DNA of 64,000 nt from Papio anubis (lineage: Eukaryota; Chordata; Mammalia; Primates; Cercopithecidae): assembly GCF_008728515.1 (NCBI RefSeq), contig NC_044980.1:29032290-29096289 (forward strand), given 5' to 3'. Positions 23,102 through 35,385 of the stretch are shown here, in pieces. The first letter of the stretch is position 1. Each line of letters opens with the position of its first letter. The translations under genes were made by a program, and so were the position numbers. Under the pieces are notes generated by a model. The model saw nothing but the letters and a program-made list of their open reading frames with translations. It did no database searches and was not told the DNA's origin.

Positions 23102-25232
23102 CCAATATACCTTGGAGATCTTTTGGGTTATTTTTAGATTACTGCATTAAAACAAATACTGCAGTGAAGCAAGTAAGTAACAGAAATATTTTGGTTTCAT
23201 AGTACTTATAAGAGTTATATTTCAGTAATACTACGGTCTACTAAGTGTGAAATAGCATTAAATCTATAATACAATGTACGTACCTGAGTTAAAAAAATTT
23301 CTTTTTAATAAATGTTAATGGTCATCTGAGCCTTCAGTGAGATAGTGGTGGAGGAATTTGCCTCAGTGTTGATGGCTGTTGACTCATCAAAGTGGTGATT
23401 ACTGAAAGTTGGGGTGGCTGTGGCAATTTCTTAAAGTAGGACAATAATAACATTTTATGCATTGATTAATTCCTCTTTTCATGAAATATTTTTTTGCAGC
23501 ATGCTATGCCATGTAACAGCATTTTACTCTCAGTAGAACTTCTTTCAAATATAGAGCCACTCAAACCCTGCCACTCACTGCTTTATCAACTAAGTTTATG
23601 TAATATTCTAAAATTTTTGTTGTCATTTTATCAATGCTCACCGCATCTTCACCAAGAGTAGATTTTCTCACAAGAAAAAAACTTATTTGGTCATCCGTAA
23701 GAAACCACACCTCATCTGTTCAAGTTTTATCATGAAATTACATCAATTAAGTCACCTCTTCAGGCTGCAGTTCTAATTCTACTTCTTTTGTTATTTCTAC
23801 CACATTGGCCATTACTTCCTCCACTGAAATCTTGAAGCCCTCAAGGTAATTCACGGGGTCCAAATCCACTTACTCCAAATTCATGTTAATATTTATATTT
23901 TGAGCTATGCCCATGAATCATGATTGTTCATAATGACATCTATAACAATGAATTCTTTCCAAAACTCTTCAATTTGTTTTAACTAAATCCATCAAAATAA
24001 TTAATCCTATGTCAGATATGCTGTTATAAGATGTACTTCTGAAATACAAATCCTTGAAAGTCAAATTATTACTTGATTCATGAACGACAGAATGGATGTT
24101 GTGTGAGTAGGCATGAAAACAACATTCATCTCCTTGTACATTGCTACCTGAGCTTTGCAGATGGCTAAGTGCATTCCTAATGTGCAGTATTAGTATTATT
24201 TTGGAAGGAATCCTTTTTTTCTTAGAAGTAGGTCTTAACAGTGAGTTTTTGTTTTGTTTATTGTAGCCACCTTCATCAATGATCTTAGCTAGATAGTCTG
24301 GATAAATTGCTGCAGCTTCTCCAACAGCACTTGCTGCTTCACCTTTCATTTTTATGCTATGGAGATGGTTTCCGTCCTTAAATCTCACGAACTAACCTCT
24401 GCTACCTTCAGACTTTTTTTTTCTGCAGCTTCTTTACCTCAATGAATCTTCATAGAATTGAAGAGAGTTAGGATCTTCCTCTGGATTAGGCTTTAGCTTA
24501 AGGGACTGTTTTGGCTGGTTTGATTTTTCTATACAGACCATTCAAACATTCTCTGTATTAGCAATAAGGCTGTTTCAACTTCTTATCATTTGTCTGTCAC
24601 TGGAGTAGCACCCTTAATTTCCTTCAAGAGCTTTTTCTTTGCATTCACAACCTGGCTAACTGTTTGGCATAAGAGACCTGGCTTTCAACTTTTCTCAGCT
24701 TTCAACATGCCATTCTCACTAAACTTAATAATTTCTAACTTTTGATTTCAAGTGAGAAACATACAACTCTTTCTTTCACTTGAACACTCGGAGGCCACTT
24801 TATGGTTATAAATTGACTTAATTTCAATTTTGTTGTGTGTTTCAGGGAATAGAGAGCTCGAAGAAGAGGAAACAAGATGGAGAAACAACCAGATGATGGC
24901 ACAGTTAGAACACATAAAATATTTATTAATTAAGTTTGCCATGTTTTGTTGACACAGTTTGTGGAACTCCACAACAATTACAATAGTAACAATAAATATC
25001 ACAGATCATGGATTATGATTACAGATATAATAATAATGAAAATATTTGAAAAATTATGAGAATTTACAAAGTGATACACAGACATATGATGCAAACACAT
25101 GCTGCTGGAAAAATGAAAAATGATTCCAATAAAAATATCTCAACAGAAGATTGCTGCAAACCCTCAATTTGTAAAACATGCTGTATCTAGAAAGCATAAT
25201 AAAGCAAAGTAGAATTCAATTAGGAATGTCTG
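23102..25232 (-). mobile_element. Tigger1 DNA transposon (Tc1/mariner, pogo-like), nearly full length
   Basis: Left end ccaatataccttggagat and right end attaggaatgtctg correspond to the two inverted termini (caggcatacc / ggtatgcctg) with decay. The target dinucleotide TA is kept at the right (25233-25234) and reads TG at the left. Body text matches Tigger1 throughout: tgagccttcagtgag, gctttatcaactaagtttat, ggatgttgtgtgagtaggca, tagccaccttcatcaatgat and ctttcacttgaacactcgga. Length is 2131 bp against about 2.4 kb for the family, mainly because of an internal deletion near 24250. The transposase runs on the minus strand. It sits inside an old L1. Confidence 0.93.
23317..24798 (-). pseudogene. 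Tigger1 transposase pseudogene
   Basis: In family members this gene encodes an N-terminal CENP-B-like helix-turn-helix DNA-binding region and a DDE/D catalytic core that cuts at TA sites. Here the expected start codon is GTG (complement of 24796-24798), followed by ASECSSERKS and a stop within about 20 codons. The longest surviving frame (23969-24388, 139 codons) includes AAIYPDYLAKIIDEGGYNKQ, then jumps across a deletion to KKKRIPSKIILILHIRNALS. The deletion removes the first catalytic Asp region; the second Asp motif (normally IDNAPGH-like) reads LHIRNALSH and the third (normally MDQG-like) reads VHESS. So all three acidic positions are gone. Inactive relic; it could at most have supplied nothing to mobilisation. 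Confidence 0.9.
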
Positions 25233-25800
25233 TATTCAATTAAATACTGCAGAAAATTTTCCAAATTTTATTGAAAACATGAATATAAGCAGCCAAAAAG
25301 CTCAATGATGTACAAATAAGATGAACTGAAAGAGAAACACATGGAGACACGTTATAATCAAACTTTCAAATGGCAAAGACAAATAAAGAATTGTGAAGGT
25401 AGCAAGTGAAAAACAACACATTATGTACAGGAGAATTCAACAAGATTATCAAAGATTTCTCCTTAGAAACTTCAGCGCCCAAGAAGCAGTGGGCTGATAT
25501 ATTCAAATGACTAGAATAAACAATAACAACAACAATACAAAAACAACAGCAACAAAACTGTCAACTCAGAATTCTATCCAGCAAAACTGTTCTTCAAAAT
25601 GGAGGGAGAAAAAAAGACATACCTAGATAAACAACACCTTAAGGAGTTTGTGACCACTAATCTTTCCCTGTAAGAAATGCTCATGGAAGTCCTTCACATT
25701 GAAATAAAAGCACTAGACTGTGACTTAAAGCCATACGAAGAAACAAAGAATAGTAACAGCATTATTATTTTCAAATATGAGAAAATGTTATACTGTTTTG
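25233..25800 (+). mobile_element. Old L1M 5' region, right arm after Tigger1
   Basis: L1 text resumes after the transposon: acttcagcgcccaagaagca, gtgggctgatatattcaaat, attctatccagcaaaactgt, gacatacctagataaacaac and taagaaatgctcatggaagt. This is the ORF1/inter-ORF-type region of old L1 or HAL1 elements, without an intact frame. Continuity with the left arm shows the transposon arrived after the L1. Confidence 0.7.
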
Positions 25801-26819
25801 ATGATTCATGTCCTCTGAATAGACAATTCTGTTAACAAACATAAAATGAAATAAAATATTCTGTCATGGTCTGTCCAGTCATTGACATAAATACACAGTC
25901 CAGTTTTTGTTCTTCATGGAAATCTGAATTCCCATGGCTAAGTATATGAAAGCCCAAAATGGGGTCCAGGCCTGTACATGCAAGCTTGTTTTATGACAGA
26001 TCATCAGAGAAGAGGACAGGATAAAATAAAAAGTACTTGTCCTCCTGCAACAGTGGACCGCCAAGATGCCAGATACGTGGGACAACCGTGGATGCACCTA
26101 GAAAATTAACTTGTGTAGAATTTCTTTACAACAACCCACTGAGTTTCCTAGGAGCAATAAATGGAGGGAAATATATATTCTTTAATTTGTTTGGCTTTAT
26201 AATATGAAGCCTAATTTAAACTTGATAAAACAATGAAAAAATTTATTCTCTCACAGAACTTGAAATAGAGTAAGTTTCTAAACTCAATGAAGATATGGTG
26301 ATGAGGTCATCACAGGCTTTGGTTTTTATCTGTGTCTTGACTCTTCTAACCTCAAAACTGTCTTTATTTTAAGACTAGTTGCCCTTAGGGTTACCAGGGG
26401 ACTGCCAGTAGCAATCAGTATTATAGGTTTACTCATATTCCTACGGGCCCTTACTAAAGAGCAAGAAAGAACTTTCCCATAAGCTCTCAGCAGACTTCTC
26501 AAATCTTATAATTGTGGATAAATCCCGTGTCTATTTTCCAATCAATCACTGACAAGTGAAAAGATAAATACTGTGAATGATTTAGACTAAATAGTTAACT
26601 TAGTTTCTACTAAGTTATATAAACTGCACAGAAAGGGGTATATATTCAGAAAAAAAATTTCTGAATTTTTTTGAGAGAAAAATTCTCATTTCTACAAATG
26701 TTCATTGTTCATTTCTACAAAGAAAATGGAAGAAGAAATATAAAAGATTGCTGATTGAGCAATTATCAAAATCCAATGTTACAAGCTTTTTGATTATGCA
26801 AGAACTTATTTCATATTTA
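25801..26819. other. No gene; one unassigned old-repeat-like stretch
   Basis: 26380-26580 (ttaccaggggactgccagta, gaactttcccataagctctc, caatcaatcactgacaagtg) reads like a known ancient repeat that I cannot name. The minus frame 25879-26097 has no domain. The remainder is AT-rich. Confidence 0.35.
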
Positions 26820-27032
26820 TCTATCTACCTATATGTGGATGTAGAATAAGTACTTCAGTATCTCTCTCTATATATATATGTATATTTATTTATATATGTA
26901 TATACAAAATATATATTTATATATACATATATACACACAGTTTGGCAATATAATTCTTATATAATTATATATATATACATATACACACACACACATATAT
27001 ACACACACAGAGTTTGGCAATATAATTCTTTT
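26820..27032. repeat. (TA)n/(CA)n compound microsatellite with duplicated module
   Basis: Alternating TA, TATG and CA runs. The module acacacag-tttggcaatataattctt occurs at 26933-26958 and, with a 2-base insertion, at 27003-27030, an offset of about 70 bp. Confidence 0.9.
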
Positions 27033-30000
27033 AAAACTAGTTGTCTAGTCTACTTGTTTTCAACCAAATCTATAACTAAAAACACACAATCAGAAATTGT
27101 TTAGGGCTATGAATATGGAAGGTTCTGGTTGATCATGACAATTGCTACGCTCTGTTTGGGTCATGACACCTTAATTTAATACCTTGCTTCTCTCTTGGTC
27201 TCACATACCCCGTGATTTTACCATTTGCCTCTGGCAGAAACACACTTGCTTTTCAGAGAGCTGTATTCTGGATGTCCCTTTTTCCAGTTACACAACACTT
27301 TACAGGAGGTACTTGGGAGAGGTGTGTGGATTAGTATTTTTTTGTTGTTTCAATCTTATTTTATCCCAATTCCTAAACTTTTGTATGGCTCTTGAAAGCT
27401 TTTCTGAATCCTCCCAGTTCCTGGTGATTAAATTTTAAATTTGCTTTACTATATTCCATAGGTAAAGACAACTTATCTTAAGAGAAACATATTTTTTCTC
27501 CCTCAGATTTCAAATGAGACACACACAGATCAAAGTTTTCTTCACATTTAAAAATGTTATATAATGCCATAGAAAAGATTCAAATTGGCCCAATGTTTTA
27601 TTTTCCCTGCAGAGAATCCTGATGATTCAGCCATTGTCAGAAGTTGATATGTCTCAAGGTAAAACATGTCATAGTTAAACAATAAAAAACATTATAGAAC
27701 ACAAGTATTCCTAAAGTCCTCTGACAGAAAAAGGGGAACCTTATTGTCTGACATCAATTTTACTCAAGTAATTTTATATTCTAGAATATTATTTTCAACT
27801 TTCCATTTCCGATACAAACATCTGACTTATTAGGATGGTGATTCAAGAAACCTGGCTCAAATAGCTTAAACATGGTAGTGGTGGCTTTGTAAAAGTATAG
27901 GGAAAGTCTAGGAGAAAGGCTGTCTTCTGGATTGTCAATTTAGCAGCTCATTAACATCACAAAGGGTCAGATGTCACTAACTCCAAGCTCTGCTGGCCAC
28001 AGTATTGTCATTATCCTAAAATTAGCTCTATACGGAGCTGTAGAGTTACGCTAAAAATTATTTAGATTACTTGCTTTCTCCTTCACATTAATGGTAGAAC
28101 AAGAAATGTACCTGCACAGCATTGCTGAATACAGAGGTAGAAATTTTCCAAAAGCAAATTTCTTTATGTTTCTGTGTACTCTGAATTTTATTATATTCTT
28201 ATTCCCCCACCTCTGAAAAAAAAAAAAAAATCACTAGCAAGTAGAACAACTTAGCTTAACCAGGATTTCCAAAGAAGAATGTATAATTAGTTTCCAGTTT
28301 GCCACACGTAAGCCTGTGGGATACCCATATTTCCTATGGTAAAATTTAACCTAATCAAAATTGGAGTTATTTGAAGTAAAAGGAAAGGATATTATGGTTT
28401 AATCAAACAACTGTATTTACTGTAGGAATGCTAGGAAGTTATTGGATTGCTTGATAGAATAATTTAGGAAGACTCATGGCATGAAGATCGATTGATTTCC
28501 TGAAAATAACATACCAGTACTACCTAGTGAGTGGGGCCAGGAGTCAGAGACTCCATATACAGCCTTCATGATTTAAGAAATTTAAAGCATATATAGATAT
28601 ATTTTTCTTTGAAAAATTATGTTTTATTTTCTACTTCATCATTTCATTATATTTTTATTAAACTTAAAGTAGTTATAAGTGGTAAAAACATAACTTTTGA
28701 AAAATATCATTTTTATTATAAAGTATAATTAAGTAGGTTTCTGAAGGAATGCAGTCTATAATACAACTAGAGACAAGATAAAATGCAATCAATGTAAGGG
28801 TTGATATATTGCTAAGATTGCAAGAAAATAAGGTAAGGGACCAAGTGCTCCTGCTAAAGAAATAGAACATAAGACAACAAAAACAGCTAAAGGTGACTCA
28901 TAATCAAAGAAGTGATGCTACTCAATGAAGAAAGTTGATTTTGTTTTCTAGGCAAATTCATTATCAGTTTAGGAAAAATCAGATAAAGTATGTATTTCTA
29001 TTAAGTTGTGGAACTGAATCTGAGACACATATTAAGTGTAGAACCTCATTGGGAGCCAAACGCTGAACAAAACAAGAGTCAAAAAATATACCTATCAGCA
29101 AGAAGAAGTCACAAGAAATCATTATTTTCTGCTATGGCCATTGGTTAATAATAACAAATCTTGAGTATTTAAAATTACGGATTCCACTGGAATCTGAAAT
29201 TCAAATTAGTAGTAGATATTTAACAATAGAAATCATATGATGAACAAGAGTAAAATTTAAGATAGCTTACCAAGTTAGCAATGTTCCTTGTAACTTAGCA
29301 GGTGCAATTGAAACCCATTTTACAGGAAATTGTTCTTTGTTCAAGCCCTCAGGATTTCAGCAGACTAAATTGAAAAAAAAAAAAAAAGAAAAATGACTTC
29401 AGTATCGAAAATAGACTACCACATACAAAAAAAGTCAAATGTAAGGAAAGTCAGCAGAAAAAAAGTAGGAACTAATATACATATCCTGTCCATCAATAAA
29501 TCTAATGATTTTTTTGAATTATCAGTTCCAAAATATAGAGAAATTATTTTAAATAAATTTATATCAAAAGGCAAAAATCTACGAAAGTCTTTACCTGTTT
29601 GCAAAGATCCAATAAAATTTTTGGATACTGAAAATATAAATGTTAAAATTACAATTACAGTAAGTACATTAAACATAAAATTTAACTTAGCTAAAGAGAT
29701 AATTAATGGATCGTTTGTTATTTATTCCTAACTGACCCAGTTTATGAAGACATAGAAGAATAAGCAACAGAAAATATCCAAGGGAAGCATATTGATTTAG
29801 AAAACTGATTCAGTTATATTAGTATTAGCAAACTAATTATGATCAGGGATTGAAAATGTTGCTAATTGATAAAATTTTTAATTATTAAAATAACCTAATC
29901 ACTCTAATTTTAAAATTTCCCATAAATGTAGCCAAACAATCATCACCAAGAAAACATAAAAATTAACAAATTGGAACATTTTCTTATGCTTCTTTCACAA

Positions 30001-31212
30001 AGAGAGATACAGGTGTATGTATGTGTGCATGTGTCTATGTGTGTATTTGTATGTTACTAGCTCTTTGAATTGGAAACTGGAATTTTGAGTCTAAAAGTGA
30101 CCTACAATAAATGAGTGGAGGTATAAGAATACCCATGACATTGTATTAGAGAATACACAAGAAAATGTAGGGCTGCTGTAATGTGACAATCAACAGTTCA
30201 TGCTCAAACACCCAATTTAGGCAATAATGAAATGCACTGGAAATGACAGTAAAGATTTACCGTGAGATGACTTAGCAGTGCTTGACATCTTTTAAGCCAA
30301 AGTCAAAAATGAAGTATACTCTCTTGGATTTGTGCTTTCGATTATCAGTGGATATGATAGAACCATAGAAAAGGCCAGATAGTGCACTTAAAACTTAGAG
30401 GCAGAATAAATATAATTCTGTCATTAGAGTGCCTTTGTTAATAGAGATCTTTGGTGGTAAACCAGGGAATGTATGGAGTTGAGAGAGATAGAAAAACATC
30501 TTGTGTGTACCATGTTTCAATTAACAGTAAAAGAAAATGAGAGTTAGCAAGTGAAAGGAGACATCAGATATTTTAATGGAAAACCATAGCTAGTGTGGAG
30601 ATCTGAACCAATTCACAGAATGCTTATTAATTTAATGGGGAACAGGCTTCCTTTGAGGAGGGAACTTGAAACCTCATCAAAAACATGCCTAGTAAAATAG
30701 TCTGTTGATTCTTCCTCAAAAGAGTCTGCAGTCAATTGTCAGGGCAACTTCACAGAGGTAAAATAAGTGTTGGTCAGACTCTTGAAGAACTTTTAGACAG
30801 AAGTATCAAAAATATCTACTAAGCAAGAATGATACCTTGTCAGATAGTTCACATGGGAAATACAGAGGTCAAATATTAAGTTGAGTTCTCGATCAAGCCA
30901 AACTCACAATGTGCTTTATGGGACCATAATGAACCCTGAGGATATTTCTTCTTTTTCTAAATTTACTGAACATATAAGTGGAATATACATGTTTAGTGAC
31001 AGAAGGTCCCCTTTCTGGTTTCCAGAATTATGGGGTAACTGCTGTTGCTATAGGAGGACCAAGTGAAACAAAACCGAAACTGGTCCCCACTGCAACAAGC
31101 TTGAAATCAAAAGAAGTATTGCATTTCTGGAATTATTGAAGACATGAGTTTCACCATGAAAGATATGAAAGATTTGGTATTGGTGTATCCTTGTATATCT
31201 CAATTCAATTTT
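27033..31212. other. Long stretch without recognised gene
   Basis: AT-rich. Holds A runs at about 28216-28230 and 29371-29385 and a TG-rich run at 30012-30054. The longest frame (29393-29731 plus, 112 codons, Lys/Ile/Asn-rich) overlaps an opposite-strand frame and has no recognised domain. The part from about 30100 on may be decayed ERVL/MaLR internal sequence leading to 33580, but I cannot support it base by base. Confidence 0.35.
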
Positions 31213-31319
31213 TTCCTTCCTTCCTTCCTTCCTTCCTTCCTTCTCTCTCTCTCTGTTTCTCTCTTTCTCTTTCTCTCTCTCTTTCTCTCTTTCTCTCTTT
31301 CTTTCTTTCTTTCCCTTCC
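31213..31319. repeat. Polypyrimidine (TTCC)n/(TC)n/(TTTC)n tract
   Basis: ttccttccttccttcc followed by ctctctct and tttctctc runs, pure pyrimidine on the plus strand for about 100 bases. Confidence 0.9.
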
Positions 31320-31320
31320 C

Positions 31321-31687
<367 letters not shown>

Positions 31688-31967
31688 CATGGAGTCTCAC
31701 TTTATTGCCCAGACTAGAGTGCAATGGTGCAATCTTAGCTCACTGCAACCCCCACCTCCTGGGTTGAAGTGATTCTCCTGCCTCATCCTTCCAAGTAGCT
31801 GGGATTACAGGCATGCACCACTACACCAGGCTAATTTTTGTATTTTTAGTAGGGATGAGGTTTCACCATGTTGGTCAGCCTGGTATTGAACTCCTAACCT
31901 CAGGTGATCCACCCACCTTGGCCTTCTAAAGTGCTGGGATTACAGGCATCAGCCACCATGCCTGGCC
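31688..31967 (-). mobile_element. Alu SINE, reverse orientation, full length
   Basis: atggagtctcactttattgc, tcactgcaacccccacctcc, gctgggattacaggcatgca, gtatttttagtagggatgag, ctcaggtgatccacccacct and catgcctggcc, the last being the Alu 5' end. Both arms present. Flanked by the 113-bp direct duplication rather than by an ordinary short one. Confidence 0.95.
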
Positions 31968-32080
31968 TCCATTCAATTCTCTTAGATGGCTTTAGCAGAA
32001 CCATGGTGGAAAATAACAGATAACTATGAACCCTTGTGTGCTTAACCAGGTGGTAGCTTAGTTGTGAAAATGCTATTTCT
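31968..32080 (+). repeat. Long direct duplication, right copy
   Basis: Starts tccattcaattctcttagat immediately after the Alu 5' end and ends gaaaatgctatttct. Gap-free partner of 31321-31432. Confidence 0.85.
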
Positions 32081-33579
32081 ACATGTGAGACCTTAACTTA
32101 AAAAGTGTATTGTAGCCATTGTCATTGGGACTTTTTTTTGGTTTCATTATCCATTAAAAAGAAACACACATACATGCATGTGAACATACCATATTTTTTT
32201 CACATGGTTATATGGCAAGAACAACAACCTACCTTAATGGTTTTATTTCAGGTTTATGTCAATTTTCTCATACCCTGCATAATAGTTTAGAGAGGAACAC
32301 TTATGACCTTGACAATCAACAGCAGATACCAGAAATTAGTTATAGTGATGACTTCAAACTAAAGAAATCTGTGAAATTGGAAGTGTCAGGTTCTCTAGAT
32401 GCCATACAAGACAGATGTATAACCTCAGTAAAGTTTTATGTCATTTTATATGTCTTTCTACATGGACACATTTTATCTAGCCATCAAGGACATGCTGGTA
32501 CAAATCCTTTAAGATCAAGAGCAATTCCCTGCTCCTTGTACCTCCAATCACTGTGAATGAAACCTAGGTCTTAGTAGACAACTCTAGATTTTGAAACAAC
32601 ATTGACTACACTTAAAATACTGCCCCAACTTATTCACTGATTCACCTGGAATGTTGCTAAGTTCAAGTAATGACCAGGTGAAAAGAGACCTCTGCCACAG
32701 TTCCAGGATATGGTGAAATAATTCTGTTTCTTGTGTTGTATAATGCAGCTTATTTAATAAGATACCATGATATGTATATAATTGTCAAGGCCTAATGGAA
32801 ATTACAGAGATTTTTAGAGTTTGGGGAAAAGTATATGCATTCTGTGTCAGAGGACTACTATTTGCTTATAGTATCTGCAATGCTACCGGTCCTAGATGTG
32901 AATGACTTCCTAACCAGGATCATAAATTATTGCTGAGACCTAAAGCTGCTCATCATGAACTGAGTTTTATCTCATCAGCAATGTTATTAAGTCATATTTG
33001 TACAAAGGCAATTCGTCATTTAACTCAGACTTAAGTAGTTGCAGAAAGTCCAGGCACAGATTCCCATGACAACTGCCTCTGCCACACTGTTACCTAACTG
33101 TAGTCTATACCTAGAGCTTTATGAATGCTCTCCTTCCTAATGCCAATATACAGAAAAAGAAGAAACTGCAGGCTGGTTCACAAATGAGTCTTCACAATGT
33201 GTGTGTATTAATTAGATGACTAATGCAGATGCGTAATAGTCCCTTTTATGAATGACCTAAAAATATAATAGTTTAAAAAAAAACTTCACAATGAGAAGAG
33301 CTATGATGAATAGACTTTCTATCTACATTGTATGCATTACAGGTAGTTTAGGGTTTTCATTTACATTAAAATTTCAGTATTATGAATGATTTCAAGGCCA
33401 TTTCATCGAGGTCTGTAGTATACAAAATGGAACAATTGAAAAGTGTCAGAGAATAAATTTATTATGTACCTATGAGAGAGGTATGAACTATGAAATTTTT
33501 TATTTACAGTAATCCCTCCAAGAAAGCATTTTCTGCAGAACCATCTGTGAGGATCATCTATATTTGAATGTCAAACAAC
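32081..33579. other. No recognised gene; possible ERVL-type internal debris
   Basis: Open frames at 32105-32290 and 32212-32556 lack any domain I recognise. The position just upstream of pol-like debris suggests retroviral internal sequence, but that is inference only. Confidence 0.3.
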
Positions 33580-34500
33580 CTCTATATAAGCCTTTTACAA
33601 TCCCATGAACAGATAGATCATGGTGGCAGTTATGGAGAATATTTAGATACAAAAATATAAAATTTCCTCCAGTAAGGCCTATTTGGTTACTCCCATTGTT
33701 TAATTTCTAACATGATAGCAGAGACAGATACTGGATCTCAAAATGGTACCATTCTTATGGGACCAGCTAGTGCCATAAATTGCTGAAAAAGAGCAATTAT
33801 ATTAGACTAGTCCCAACACAGAAAAAGCAGTAATTTGTCCTTAACAGAGTTGTTATCTACTCCAAATTTGAGTTACCCTCTCTGTTTACAGTGTCTTCAT
33901 CAGCACCAAAGTTTATTTCCTTCAACTGCCTCTTTCAATTTGGCTTTGTACAACTATTTACTGAGACTGATGTGTAGCACTGAACTCATCTCCACAGGTC
34001 TTAATATGAACGCTATATCTTGAAAACTGTTACCCTGATGCAACATTAGAGTAGAACGTTAACCCTCAGCTAAGTTACGTTCTTGGAAAGTACTGTCAGT
34101 TTATGGAACACTTTTCTTGGATCTGCTAAATACCTTGAACAACAACAACAACAACAAACCAAAGTACAGAACCATTTACTGTATAATACATGCCTCTGGG
34201 AGTCAAGGTAGTTGAGGAAGTATAGAAATGATTTATATCAGAATCACACTCAGTTACCCATTTTTGACATCTTGTTCATCTCATCTGGTTCCCTCAAACC
34301 ACAAATGAGAAACATTTCTGCTAGGAGACATAATAGGATGTTCTACTAAATTAGAAGTTGTGTCTACAGATTAGGGATTTGATTACCTCATTTCAATTTT
34401 CCTACAGGCCAAAAAGGAGTTATATTGGCTAAGGCAATCAGTACAAAGAGTATGACTGTAATTTGGAGATTACTGAAACACACATATAGTAATGACTATC
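33580..34500 (+). pseudogene. ERVL-type pol (integrase-region) remnant
   Basis: Sense text such as agatcatggtggcagttatg, gcagagacagatactggatc, aaaatggtaccattcttatg, tttgtccttaacagag, ctgctaggagacataatagg and gccaaaaaggagttatattg follows, in order, the integrase and C-terminal pol region of ERVL-class endogenous retroviruses as I remember them. Frames are broken by stops and indels (the longest, 33835-34023, is unrelated in frame), so there is no enzyme. No LTR of the same family was seen beside it. The call rests on recalled nucleotide similarity. Confidence 0.5.
34139..34161. repeat. (AAC)n microsatellite
   Basis: gaacaacaacaacaacaaca followed by aac; about seven units. Confidence 0.9.
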
Positions 34501-35385
34501 CAGGATGCAACTAAAGGATCAGACTCCTTGGTAAAAATGAACTTGATCATTCTACCAAACAAATAAAACAGACTAGCCAAAGTGAGAGCTAATGATGAGA
34601 CTCTTAATTACTAAGTTTCCTAGGCAATGACCCTTGAAGGAAGTGGAAGACTCTGATTTATTATACTTGTATTTGCCTACTCAGTGAAGAAGTAGGAGTG
34701 ACTTTATTAACACAAGAAAAATATAGGTAGTATACAACTAAGATAAAATGAGAGGTCATAAAGGCATCCAAATGGCACAAGAAGTAGATTGAATCAGGCA
34801 AAGTTGCATGTGTCTGTGTAACTTCCTTTCCTCTGAATGCCTTCTTCTTTAATTTTTCTTTGGGGTCCCACTCTGATACAATCTTCTCTCCAGTCTTGGA
34901 CTTGAACAAAATACTACATTATTAGGCAACTAAAAGGATTTCCTGATCAGACTGACAGTGCCACCATTAAGTCTGGTGTTGCTACGTCCTTGAACACTTA
35001 ATGGTAATTTATCAGAAATAAGAAAAAGGAAGAAGTTGAGTATATAGTTTCATCCTCAGTTCTCTCTTCCGTGGACAATTCTGAGATGAGTTACTCTCTC
35101 ATGCCCAACCTAGCAGATGTCTACTAAGTAATTTGCTAGATTTTTAAAATGGATTATTGCTATAAACCTTTCCTTGCTTATTTATTATTTTTTACACACA
35201 TCTTTACCACCCTGTATGTGTCCCCTTGAAATTCAGGGTCAGCTTTGTAATCTTTGTCTTGGGCTTTAAAAGCAAACCATATTCTTTTCTTTCAAGAAGT
35301 CTAATAAAATAAAAATACATCTCATGTAATCAATCAAGAATTTTATAGCACATGTGAAAACTGATAACACAAAAAAGAAGGTACC
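34501..35385. other. No recognised feature
   Basis: AT-rich. The minus frame 34661-34909 has no domain. It may be the decayed continuation of the ERVL-like sequence. Confidence 0.35.

Noticed and set aside
29393..29731. 112-codon frame, Lys/Ile/Asn-rich
   Set aside because: AT-rich composition, an overlapping 86-codon frame on the other strand, no domain and no flanking splice or promoter evidence.
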